Both the position numbers and the translations under genes were made by a program. Shown in pieces: positions 30,105 to 37,695 of a stretch of DNA of 64,000 nt. Within the stretch, counting starts at the first letter, position 1. Each line of letters opens with the position of its first letter. The notes under the pieces are model-generated. The model did no database searches, was not told the origin of the DNA, and worked only from the letters and a program-made list of their open reading frames with translations. Source of the stretch: Rhizobium sp. NXC24 (GTDB lineage Bacteria > Pseudomonadota > Alphaproteobacteria > Rhizobiales > Rhizobiaceae); NCBI RefSeq assembly GCF_002944315.1, contig NZ_CP024314.1, forward strand, positions 930,001 through 994,000. The letters are read 5' to 3'.

Positions 30105-31142
30105 GTGAACCACTATGTTGGATTAGACGTCTCTGTGAAAGAGACTTCCGTGTGCATCGTTGATGAAGCGGGAACGGTTTGCAAAGAGGTAAAAGTCACC
30201 AGCCATCCTGATGATCTCATCGCGGTTCTCAGCAATTCTGGTTGGCGTTTGGTGCGTATTGGCCTTGAAGCGGGGCCATTGTCGCAATGGTTATTCGAAG
30301 GTCTTGCCAACGCCGGCCTACCGGCTGTTTGCATCGAAACACGCCACACCAAAGCCTTCCTCAAGGCCACAGTGAATAAAACCGATCGTAATGATGCCCG
30401 GGGTATTGCCCAAATGATGCGGGTTAACCTGTTTCGTCCTGTGCATGTCAAAACAGTGTCGAGCCAGCAACGACGCGCCTTACTCACTGCTCGTAAGCTA
30501 ATATCCAATAAGGCAAGAGATATCGAGAATGACATCCGCGGGTTACTGCGTAACTTCGGTCTCAAGGTTGGGGTCATCGGGCGAATTGGTTTTGCAGCCC
30601 GGATACGGGAGCTTCTTGAAGGTGTGCCCGAGCTGCAGCACATCATTGAACCGTTGCTCGAGGCAAGACAGCAACTTTGGGAGACCTTTACAACTCTGCA
30701 CCGAAGACTGCTATCGATCGTTCGAGACGATGCGACCTGCCGACGTTTAATGACCATTCCAGGCGTTGGACCGGTGGTGGCTTTGGGCTTCGTCAGCACG
30801 ATCGACATACCTGGCCGCTTCAAAAACTCCAAGGCGGTTGGTCCTGCGCTGGGGCTAACCCCGGTTTTGAATCAATCGGGCGAGAGTAGCCGTGTCGGCC
30901 GTGTCTCGCTGTGTGGTGACGAAATGATGAGAACACTGCTCTATGAGGCGGCCCAAGTCATGCTGACTGTGGTCAGAAAATGGTCTTGGCTCAAAGCATG
31001 GGCGATGAATATCGCTAAACGCCGTGGCCACCAGAAAGCGATCGTGGCGCTGGCGCGTCGGCTTGCGGTGATAATGCACCGCATCTGGAGCGACGGCACA
31101 GAGTTCCAATGGTCAAAGAGTGGCAGACCGGCAAAGCCCTGA
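30105..31142 (+). CDS. IS110-family transposase (element 1)
   Basis: The 345-residue transposase starts at GTG with NHYVGLDVSVKETSVCIVDE. The RuvC-like DEDD residues are visible: Asp in GLDVSVK, Glu in GLEAGPLSQWL, and the pair in NKTDRNDARG. The C-terminal domain has IPGVGPVVAL and LTPVLNQSGESSRVG, whose Ser is the likely nucleophile. The gene is intact. It is roughly two-thirds identical by eye to the transposase of element 2 and has the same length, so they are related but not a recent duplication. Such enzymes recombine DNA using an element-encoded guide RNA. Confidence 0.93.
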   Translation: MNHYVGLDVSVKETSVCIVDEAGTVCKEVKVTSHPDDLIAVLSNSGWRLVRIGLEAGPLSQWLFEGLANAGLPAVCIETRHTKAFLKATVNKTDRNDARGIAQMMRVNLFRPVHVKTVSSQQRRALLTARKLISNKARDIENDIRGLLRNFGLKVGVIGRIGFAARIRELLEGVPELQHIIEPLLEARQQLWETFTTLHRRLLSIVRDDATCRRLMTIPGVGPVVALGFVSTIDIPGRFKNSKAVGPALGLTPVLNQSGESSRVGRVSLCGDEMMRTLLYEAAQVMLTVVRKWSWLKAWAMNIAKRRGHQKAIVALARRLAVIMHRIWSDGTEFQWSKSGRPAKP

Positions 31143-31179
31143 AACTACCTACGACGAAACAACAAGGTTCCACTGACCG

Positions 31180-31412
31180 GTGGAAAAATGTCCTTCGCGG
31201 GACGATGAAGGAAGTGAGTCCGCTATGGAACTTGTGCCGGCCGGATCATCCGACCAGGACGCGACTTAGATTGTTCCACTTCTTTCTACTGACCCCATAA
31301 TGGGAGGGGCGAGACCCGATCCCGAAGAGAAGCAAGGCCCCGTGAACGACGTCAAATGCCGGTGTAAATGCAAGCTCGGTAGCGCTTGACTTCAATACGC
31401 CGAATAGAGAAG
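31180..31412 (+). ncRNA. Candidate bridge/seek guide RNA of element 1
   Basis: The non-coding DNA after the transposase is colinear with that of element 2 (32051-32290, minus). Four guide-like segments are seen. TATGGAACTT (31224-31233) is the exact reverse complement of the right-end/flank junction AAGTTCCATA (31410-31419). ACCCCAT (31292-31298) is the reverse complement of the left end ATGGGGT (29979-29985). AGAGAAG (31326-31332) repeats the right end (31406-31412). The fourth, TCCGAC near 31249, aligns with the left-target guide of element 2 but does not match the present left flank. RNA ends are unknown. Confidence 0.7.
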
Positions 31413-31602
31413 TTCCATAAGATGCCTTATGCACTTTTTGCATGTAGCGGCTATTTAGTAATGCGACAGTTGGGCCAGTTAGAGATGCGACAGTCTCGCC
31501 TCTCGACGTTCTGGTCAATGCCAAGGTTGGGAGCAAGGATGACGACCTTCAGCCTGGTCGAGACCATGAGCGGTCGGAGTCGTCATGTCCTGTTTGATCA
31601 CT

Positions 31603-32046
31603 ATGTCGCAGAAAGAGTTGCATCGCCTCGAAGTCATCCAGAAGATCCGTGACGAACGCCTGAGCGTTGTCCAGGCTGCCGAACTGCTCGACCTCAGTCG
31701 AAGTCAGGTGCATCGGCTGCTGCAGGCTTATGACCTGGATGGTCCAGCCGGGCTCGTTTCGAAGAAGCGATCTCAACCGAGCAACCGGCGTCACAGCGAG
31801 GAATTTCGCAATGCGGCGCTGGATCTGATCCGCGAACGCTATCTGGATTTCGGCCCGACGCTGGCGCGTGAGAAGCTGATCGAGCTGCACCGGATCTCTG
31901 TCGCCAAGGAGACGCTGCGGCAATGGATGACCGAGGCTGGTATCTGGGTCTCACGCAGAGAACGCAAGAAACGGGTTTTCCAGCCACGCGGTCGACGTGA
32001 TTGCTTTGGCGAACTGGTGCAGATCGATGGCTCGCATCACTGGTGG
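31603..32046 (+). pseudogene. ISNCY transposase, 5' fragment
   Basis: The fragment starts MSQKELHRLEVIQKIRDERL and has an N-terminal helix-turn-helix (SVVQAAELLDLSRSQVHRLL) and the start of the DDE core (QIDGSHHWW, first Asp). At 32047 the frame enters IS110 DNA and stops soon after. The remainder continues in frame at 34977 with FENRGPK. Joining 31603-32046 and 34977-35936 would give one full-length protein of about 467 residues, so disruption is by insertion alone. Confidence 0.88.
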
Positions 32047-32050
32047 TTGT

Positions 32051-32290
32051 CTTCTCTATTCGGCGTGGTGAGGTCAAGCACCTTCTGACTGTCCGTAGCT
32101 ATGGTGATCGATGTCTTCGCAGTATCGCGCTTCTCTCCGGGATCGACCTGTGTGGCCCTCCCACTATGGGACCAGAAGAATGGGGCGGAACAATCTAATT
32201 GGCGACCTGATCGCAATAAACGACCGTACCAAGACAACCACGCGAACTCACCCCATCCGTCGTCCTGCGAAGGACATCTTTTCCACCGGC
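32051..32290 (-). ncRNA. Candidate bridge/seek guide RNA of element 2
   Basis: Read on the minus strand, GTGGTTGTCTT (32241-32231) is the exact reverse complement of AAGACAACCAC, which spans the right end and its flank (32053-32043). TGCGAT (32215-32210) equals the last bases of the left flank (33507-33502). TCCCAT (32171-32166) is the reverse complement of the left end ATGGGA. AGAGAAG (32136-32130) repeats the right end. All four positions align with element 1 in a shared scaffold while target segments differ in sequence. Confidence 0.75.
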
Positions 32291-32337
32291 GGCGGAATCT
32301 TCTTGTCTCCTTTTTTTCTCGTTACCCTGGTTGCTAA

Positions 32338-33375
32338 CTACGCAGCAACAGGCAAGCTCTCCCGTGTCCAGCAAAATTCGGTTCCGTCACTCCACATGCG
32401 ATGCATGATCACCGCAAGCCGTCGAGCCAACGCTACAACCGCCTTTTGCCTCCCGCGACGCCTAGCGATATTCATCGCCCAGGCCTTTAGCCACGACCAT
32501 TTCTTGACGTTTACAAGCAGGACTTGCGCTGCTTCGTACAGCAGGGATCGCATCATCGCGTCACCGCAACAGGATACGCGCCCGACCCGCTTGCTTTCAC
32601 CAGACTCGTTCAGTTTCGGCGTCAGCCCGAGCACAGAACCGACCGTCTTTGAATGTGCAAACCGCGCAGGAATATCGATGGTTGCCGTATAGGTGAGAGC
32701 GACCACGGGGCCGACACCAGGGATCGTCGTCAATCGGCGACAGACTTCATCCTCGCGGACCAAATCCAAAACCTTCTTGTGCAGCTTGGTGAACTCGTTG
32801 CGCAACAGTTTGCGTGCAGCCAACAATGGCTGCATGATTTCGTGTAGATCAGGCCTGTCTTCGACGAGCTCATTGATCCGCTCCTCGAATTTGATCTTGC
32901 CGACCAATCCGACTTTCAGACCGAAGTTGCGCAACAATCCGCGAATGTCATTCGCGATGGCGATGGCTTTTTCCTGCAAAAGTTTGCGCGCGGTCAGCAA
33001 TGCTCGGTGCTTCTGGCTCGTCAATGTCTTCACATGCACAGGCCGATAGAGATTGACGCGCATCATCTGGGCCATGCCACGCGCATCGTTGCGGTCCGTC
33101 TTATTCGGTTGGGCTTTCAAAAATGCCTTGGCATGCCTGGTCTCGATGCAGATCACCGGCAATCCTGCCTTGGCAAGTCCGTCATAAAGCCATTGCGATA
33201 GTGGTCCGGCTTCAAGACCGATCCGCTCAATCTGCCACTTCGGATCCTTGATCACCGAGATCAAATCCTCAGGGTGAGTGGCAACTTTCGTCTCCCGGCA
33301 AATCCTGCCTGTCTCATCAACAATGCAGACCGCGGTCTCTTTCACCGATACATCCAGTGCACAATAGTGTTTCAT
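32338..33375 (-). CDS. IS110-family transposase (element 2)
   Basis: The intact 345-residue product starts MKHYCALDVSVKETAVCIVD. DEDD residues are in ALDVSVK, GLEAGPLSQWL and NKTDRNDARG; the C-terminal Ser is in LTPKLNESGESKRVG. The ATG at 33375 is preceded by a ten-base hairpin that includes the ribosome site, as in element 1. It is close in family to element 1, more distant from element 3. Catalysis is expected to need the guide RNA encoded after the gene. Confidence 0.93.
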   Translation of the reverse strand: MKHYCALDVSVKETAVCIVDETGRICRETKVATHPEDLISVIKDPKWQIERIGLEAGPLSQWLYDGLAKAGLPVICIETRHAKAFLKAQPNKTDRNDARGMAQMMRVNLYRPVHVKTLTSQKHRALLTARKLLQEKAIAIANDIRGLLRNFGLKVGLVGKIKFEERINELVEDRPDLHEIMQPLLAARKLLRNEFTKLHKKVLDLVREDEVCRRLTTIPGVGPVVALTYTATIDIPARFAHSKTVGSVLGLTPKLNESGESKRVGRVSCCGDAMMRSLLYEAAQVLLVNVKKWSWLKAWAMNIARRRGRQKAVVALARRLAVIMHRMWSDGTEFCWTRESLPVAA

Positions 33376-33518
33376 GCTGCGCTTCTCCCTTTGATGTTTG
33401 AGGCTGTTGAAAGACATGACCTCGTTTTACCATCAGCCAGAAGCGCAGCACCGCAAGCCACAATGGTCAACGCTGAGACGCAAAGCCGAATATCCCATCT
33501 AATCGCATTCCATCCGTC

Positions 33519-33823
33519 AAGCGGGCTTGAGCATTCAGCGACCTTGCCGGCTTGCGGGACAGGCAACCGGCTTAATCGATTGGATGGATCTGCCCTCACC
33601 GGCCGGGTCCTTCAGAGCTATCCAGTGCTGGGAGCAGGGTTGTCTCCGCGGTCGACAAATGTCGCCGCACAATGGTCTTCGCAGGTGGGATCTTCCTAAT
33701 GTTCGAGGCGCAGTCTCAACGAGCTGCAGCCACCAGAAGCGGAATGATCCTGCCCACGTCCGCAGCAGGGACGCTCAGCACCAAAGTTAGATGGCGCGCT
33801 GAGGGACGAAGGCTGAGCGTCGC
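33519..33823 (-). ncRNA. Candidate guide RNA region of element 3
   Basis: On the minus strand this region holds CTGGTGG (33736-33730), the reverse complement of the ISNCY half-site CCACCAG, then CTCGAACAT (33707-33699), which equals the left junction CTCGAACAT (34982-34974). The uninterrupted ISNCY site reads CTCGAACCACCAG on this strand, so both halves of the target are represented. The scaffold cannot be aligned to elements 1 and 2 by eye, and donor guides were not settled. Confidence 0.6.
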
Positions 33824-34855
33824 CTATATGGTCGCGCCAGCCGATGCGTTGAACACTTCTCCCGTCTTGAGCATGCTGTGCATGATGACCGCGAGTTTCC
33901 GGGCGACGGCCACAGCGGCCCGCTTGAAGCCAAGTCGCTCGCGCAGCTTAAGGCCCCAACTCTTGAGACTGCTCTCGGTCCTGGCACTCGTTCTCGTCAA
34001 AAGCACTGTCGCCGCTTCATAAAGCAGCCCACGTAAACGATTGTCACCCCTTCGCGAGATATGGCCGTCATAGTCGACCTCGCCTGACTGATAACGCCGC
34101 GTTGTTAGCCCGAGCCAGGCGCCAACCGAGCGCGACGTTCGAAAGTTTTCTGGATTTTCAATTGCCGTAACGTAGGACACCGCTGTGACCGCGCCGATCC
34201 CCGGAATTGTCATCAATAACTTCGTGGCTTGGCTCCCACGTGCCACTATAAGCAACTGGCGACCAAGATCGGCTGCGCGCTTACGGATATCGTGCCACGC
34301 CTCCAAAAGAGGCAAGATAATCTTCGCAAGCTCGGCGTTTCCATCCAAAAGCTTCCGCACATCGCCATCAAACACTCGACCCTTCCCTTTCGGGATGATC
34401 AGACCGAAGGTCTTCATCAGGCCGCGGATTTGATTGCCAAGTTGCGTTGACATGTTCAGGAGCTGTTCGCGGGCAGCCACCAATGTGCGGGCTAACATAG
34501 CGTCAAACGACTTGACGCGAACCGCTTTGTAAAAGCCTGCTTCAGCGAGTTGAGCTAAACCATCCGCATCGTTGGCATCGGTCTTGTTGAGCGTTTCGTT
34601 CAATACCTTTTGCGCGTGCCGCGCTTCAATGCAGATCGCCGGCAACCCCTCGCTCGTCAGCGCGTGATAGAACCACGTCGACAGCGGTCCCGTTTCGAAT
34701 ACGACGCGCTGCGCGCGTGGAGCTTTTTTGCGGATCATCTGCGCGAGAAGATTGGGATCCGAAGGACACTTCCCCCGCCAGATCCGTTTCCCGTCTTCCC
34801 GGATCGAAATTGCGGTGTCTTTCAATGAAACATCAAGGCCAATATATTGGTTCAA
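33824..34855 (-). CDS. IS110-family transposase (element 3)
   Basis: The 343-residue frame begins at TTG (34855) with NQYIGLDVSLKDTAIS; GGAGG is five bases upstream and this start aligns with elements 1 and 2. An ATG at 34867 is possible, the reading from 34924 is not. DEDD residues are in GLDVSLK, FETGPLSTWF and NKTDANDADG; IPGIGAVTAV and LTTRRYQSGEVDYDG carry the C-terminal features with Ser. The gene is intact and belongs to a different subgroup from the other two. Confidence 0.9.
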   Translation of the reverse strand: MNQYIGLDVSLKDTAISIREDGKRIWRGKCPSDPNLLAQMIRKKAPRAQRVVFETGPLSTWFYHALTSEGLPAICIEARHAQKVLNETLNKTDANDADGLAQLAEAGFYKAVRVKSFDAMLARTLVAAREQLLNMSTQLGNQIRGLMKTFGLIIPKGKGRVFDGDVRKLLDGNAELAKIILPLLEAWHDIRKRAADLGRQLLIVARGSQATKLLMTIPGIGAVTAVSYVTAIENPENFRTSRSVGAWLGLTTRRYQSGEVDYDGHISRRGDNRLRGLLYEAATVLLTRTSARTESSLKSWGLKLRERLGFKRAAVAVARKLAVIMHSMLKTGEVFNASAGATI

Positions 34856-34976
34856 GGTTGCCTCCATCCGATGTTTGGGCCCGGTTCCAATCGAGAGCCC
34901 GTTTTTCCATCCTATCGGGGGCAACCACCCTCACCAGCCCAAAATCCAGAGACGGTCGCGCCGCGATTACTCCATG

Positions 34977-35936
34977 TTCGAGAACCGTGGGCCCAAATGC
35001 GCCCTGCTCGTCTATATCGATGACGCGACCGGCAAGCTGCTACATCTACGGTTTGCCGGATCGGAGAACACATTCGACTATCTGCACGCGACCAAGGCCT
35101 ATCTGCAGCAATGGGGCAAACCGCTGGCCTTCTACAGCGACAAGCACGGCGTCTTTCGTTCGACCCATGCGTCGGAGAAGGACCGGACGAGCGGCCTGAC
35201 ACAATTCGGCCGGGCGCTCTATGAGCTGAACATCGACATCATCTGTGCCAACACCCCGCAGGCCAAGGGCCGGGTGGAACGTGCCAACCAGACATTGCAG
35301 GATCGGCTGGTCAAGGAGATGCGGCTTCGCGGCATTGACACGATCGAGGAAGCCAACGCCTATGCACCTGAGTTCATTACGGATTTCAACGCGCGTTTCG
35401 GCAAACAGCCGCGCAATCCGAAGGACATGCACCGGCCGTTGGCCGATCACGAGAACCTTGATGGCGCCATGTGCCGCAAGGAAGTTCGCACGCTGTCGCA
35501 GGCTTTGACGCTGCGCTACGACAAGGTGCTGTTCATTCTCGATCCGACCGACGTTTCCAGACCCTTGGCCGGCCAAAAGGTGATTGTCTGCGATTATCCG
35601 GACGGTCGTCTCGAGATCATGCACGAGAGTTTTGCCCTACCCTACAGAACCTTTGACAAGCTGCGGTCGGTCCATCGGCCGGAAGTCGTCGAGAACAAGC
35701 GTCTGGACGACATGCTGTCGATCGTCGCCGAGATGCAGGCTGGACGAGAACAGCAACGGAGCAAGAGCGGCCCTCGCCGCACCGGGCAGACGGATCATAT
35801 GTTCGGCATTCGGGACGGCAGCACGGCGAACGGCTATCAGAAGCGTGGCCGCAAGCCGAGGACAGATTACATGAACGATCCCGCGGTGATTGCCCGGCGA
35901 GAGAAAGCGTTATTGAGGCAACCAGCGGCGGAATAA
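34977..35936 (+). pseudogene. ISNCY transposase, 3' fragment
   Basis: The fragment resumes the DDE core: FENRGPKCALLVYIDDATGK, then LAFYSDKHGVFR (second Asp) and TPQAKGRVERANQTLQDRLV (Glu), followed by a C-terminal domain ending LRQPAAE. It lacks its own start and is in frame with 31603-32046 across the insertion. Together they would make an otherwise intact transposase, which shows the insertion is fairly recent. Confidence 0.88.
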
Positions 35937-35942
35937 AGATCG

Positions 35943-36680
35943 TCAGTGCACGCCGATGTCGCTTTGCGTATCTGATTCCAGCTGCAGGCAGGCGGACCAA
36001 AGCGGCGTCTTATGGAAGGCTCCGTCTTGAAGAAGCGTGAGCCCTTCTCGTGCCTCATAAAGCAGGCCCAGCCAGCACAGGCGCCGCAGGACACCATATT
36101 GGAGATCGGATTTGAGCTCCCAGGCTTCCAGGGTCATTTCGGTGTCGGACAGAGGTGCCATGTCTGGATAGAGGATTTTTACAACGTCCAATGGCGTGCA
36201 GCCCTCTCTCGCCTTGATATTGAGAAGATTGAGGAACATGCGCCACCAACCTAACCGAGCTTGGACCTCTTCTTTGCGCTCGGTGGCGTGGACATAGGAA
36301 TAGAGATAATCCGTGGCGACGAGATCGAAGAAGGCCTGCGGGTTCATCAGGAACTCGCGGCCACGTCTGGTTGGCAGCAGCACATCCTTTTTCCGGCGAA
36401 GAAGCTTCAGATGGCGGGTCATGTCCCGCACGACCCAGAGCGGCGGCATGTCGTTTTCGTTCAGCACTTTGTTCATGCTGTAGAGGTCTTCGGCCGTGAA
36501 GTCGGGCCAGAGGAAGTTCACAGCGGCCCAATGCACGAATTTGCGGTTCATGGCGCCGGTCGCCGTCAATCCTATGCCACCCTCACCGTCAGCATAGGCA
36601 ACGGACAGAAGCATGCCGCGAAGAAGAGGTGACAGCGCGGCGACATCGACGTCACCTTGCAGGTTGATTTCCGGAAGCAT
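35943..36680 (-). CDS. Hypothetical protein with winged-helix-like repeats
   Basis: The 245-residue protein is not firmly recognised. The stretch GIGLTATGAMNRKFVHWAA then LKLLRRKKDVLLPTRRGREFL resembles the C-terminal winged-helix region seen in pRiA4b ORF-3-type plasmid proteins, so a DNA- or RNA-related accessory role is possible. No signal or membrane segment is present. Its stop is seven bases from the stop of the ISNCY fragment (convergent), and the last residues (SDTQSDIGVH) may be encoded by transposon-edge DNA. It has no operon partner. Confidence 0.65.
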   Translation of the reverse strand: MLPEINLQGDVDVAALSPLLRGMLLSVAYADGEGGIGLTATGAMNRKFVHWAAVNFLWPDFTAEDLYSMNKVLNENDMPPLWVVRDMTRHLKLLRRKKDVLLPTRRGREFLMNPQAFFDLVATDYLYSYVHATERKEEVQARLGWWRMFLNLLNIKAREGCTPLDVVKILYPDMAPLSDTEMTLEAWELKSDLQYGVLRRLCWLGLLYEAREGLTLLQDGAFHKTPLWSACLQLESDTQSDIGVH

Positions 36681-37161
36681 CGTGCGGCTTCGATCCCTAT
36701 CCGCCCCATGCGGTGTAGAGGAGTATCAGCCGACGACAGAACAATTGCTACTGAGAAAGCTAAAGTCGAAGGGGAGCGTTATCACCCGCCCCCGCTCCGC
36801 CCTTTCAACCCGGCCCAGCCGGTCGGATCGGGGGCTACCGGCAGAACCAGTGGCGCATTTCTAACTGGCTGAACACGTCGCTCCTCTAATCAGCTTTGAC
36901 ATTGCAGTCGCTGATCCCTACCCTGCAAACAGATGTGATGCACTTGGCTTAGGATCTCCAAACCGCCATCTTCCTGCAGCTTCCCGCAACTGTCGAGCGA
37001 CCATGCAGATCTAATGCCACGATCGTCTCATGTTCCGCTGCTCTTCATGGCGTCTCGCAAAAGAACGACCGCTATTTACCAAGTTATTTATAGTGGACAA
37101 AAATATTCAACTTCATCTACAAGCCCTCCGTCGAATTCCAATCCAAGGAGGGTGTCACCAC
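36681..37161. other. Intergenic gap upstream of the cupredoxin gene
   Basis: This 481-base gap lies between divergent genes. A TTGACA at 36896-36901 with TACCCT 17 bases on is a weak promoter candidate for the cupredoxin gene, and an AT-rich patch lies at 37077-37105. No repeat, RNA gene or convincing ORF was seen. Confidence 0.4.
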
Positions 37162-37599
37162 ATGTTTTTCTCAAGCAAATCCGTCGTCGCTGCAGTTGCC
37201 ACAACTTTGCTGGCGCTTGCCGCATCACCATCATTTGCCGATACTGTTGTTAAGGTGATCGAAAGTGGCGAAGACGGTGGAGCAATGGCCATCAAGCTCG
37301 ACACCACCAGCGTGAAGGCGGGACTCGTCACGTTCGCCGTTCACAACGAGGCAGCCTCGGAAGAGCACGAAATGGTCCTCGTCAAGCTGAAATCTGCCGA
37401 CGAGAAAATCCCGCTCAATAAGAATAAGGACCGGGTCGAGGAAAAGAAGTTGAAGAGCCTCGGTGAGGTCGAAGACCTGAATCCGGGCGCCAACGGTGAA
37501 CTCAAAGCAGATCTCAAGCCTGGAAGCTATCTGCTCCTCTGCAACATCAAGGGGCACTACTCCGCCGGCATGCATGCGAGGCTGACCGTAAACCCCTAA
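37162..37599 (+). CDS. Periplasmic cupredoxin-like copper protein
   Basis: The ATG at 37162 is supported by AAGGAGG nine bases upstream. The 145-residue product has a Sec signal peptide (VVAAVATTLLALAASPSFADT) and a plastocyanin-like fold. Type 1 copper ligands are visible: His in VHNEAASEEHEM, then Cys, His and Met in LLLCNIKGHYSAGMHARLTV. It could shuttle electrons or hold copper in the periplasm. A charged Lys/Glu segment is inserted mid-domain. The partner enzyme is not evident; it is convergent with the subtilase gene. Confidence 0.85.
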   Translation: MFFSSKSVVAAVATTLLALAASPSFADTVVKVIESGEDGGAMAIKLDTTSVKAGLVTFAVHNEAASEEHEMVLVKLKSADEKIPLNKNKDRVEEKKLKSLGEVEDLNPGANGELKADLKPGSYLLLCNIKGHYSAGMHARLTVNP

Positions 37600-37695
37600 T
37601 ACCAAGGGTCTGAGGAGCACGCTTTACGGATGCCCAGCTAATGATGGGGACCTGAGAGCGTGCTTCTTTGGAAATTTTTGCCCACCCGCGTTTCA

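Larger units (their letters stand above)
29977..31412 (+). mobile_element. IS110-family element 1 (IS1111-like layout)
   Basis: The element is bounded by comparison with element 2. The left end starts near AGATGGGG (29977-29984) and the right end is AATAGAGAAG ending at 31412. Subterminal inverted repeats TATTCGGC (29985-29992) and GCCGAATA (31399-31406) are shared with element 2. The transposase is followed by about 270 bases of conserved non-coding DNA, the IS1111-subgroup layout. No target duplication is visible, as expected. It lies between the GGDEF gene and the split ISNCY element. Confidence 0.85.
32051..33500 (-). mobile_element. IS110-family element 2, inserted in the ISNCY gene
   Basis: On the minus strand the left end begins AGATGGGA (33500-33493) and the right end is AGAGAAG, reaching 32051. 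Subterminal inverted repeats TATTCGGC/GCCGAATA are at 32057-32064 and 33485-33492, as in element 1. The right end borders ISNCY DNA; the left end touches element 3 with no spare bases. Length is about 1.45 kb. Confidence 0.85.
33500..34976 (-). mobile_element. IS110-family element 3, inserted in the ISNCY gene
   Basis: Subterminal inverted repeats have the form TAATCGC-N7-CCGTC: at 33500-33518 on the plus strand, and at 34969-34951 on the minus strand. These differ from elements 1 and 2, so this is another type. One end meets element 2 at about 33500, the other meets ISNCY DNA at 34976/34977. About 320 bases of non-coding DNA follow the transposase, again the IS1111 layout. Length is about 1.48 kb. 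Confidence 0.82.
31440..35936 (+). mobile_element. ISNCY-type element, split by two IS110-family insertions
   Basis: The left part has a tandem GCGACAG pair (about 31462-31500) and the first third of a transposase; the rest of the transposase resumes at 34977. Between 32047 and 34976 lie two IS110-family elements placed end to end. No mirror image of the left end was found after the stop at 35936, only seven bases before the stop of the next gene, so the right end may be lost or unrecognised. Outer limits are approximate. Confidence 0.7.

Noticed and set aside
31292..31310. CCCCATAATGGGAGG as a transcription terminator of IS element 1
   Set aside because: The equivalent hairpin in element 2 co-varies with that element's left end, so a donor-guide role in the RNA explains it better than termination; there is no T-run.
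31416..31431. CATAAG-ATGC-CTTATG inverted repeat right after IS element 1
   Set aside because: Six-base arms only, no shared counterpart at the other elements; could be the end of the ISNCY element or chance.
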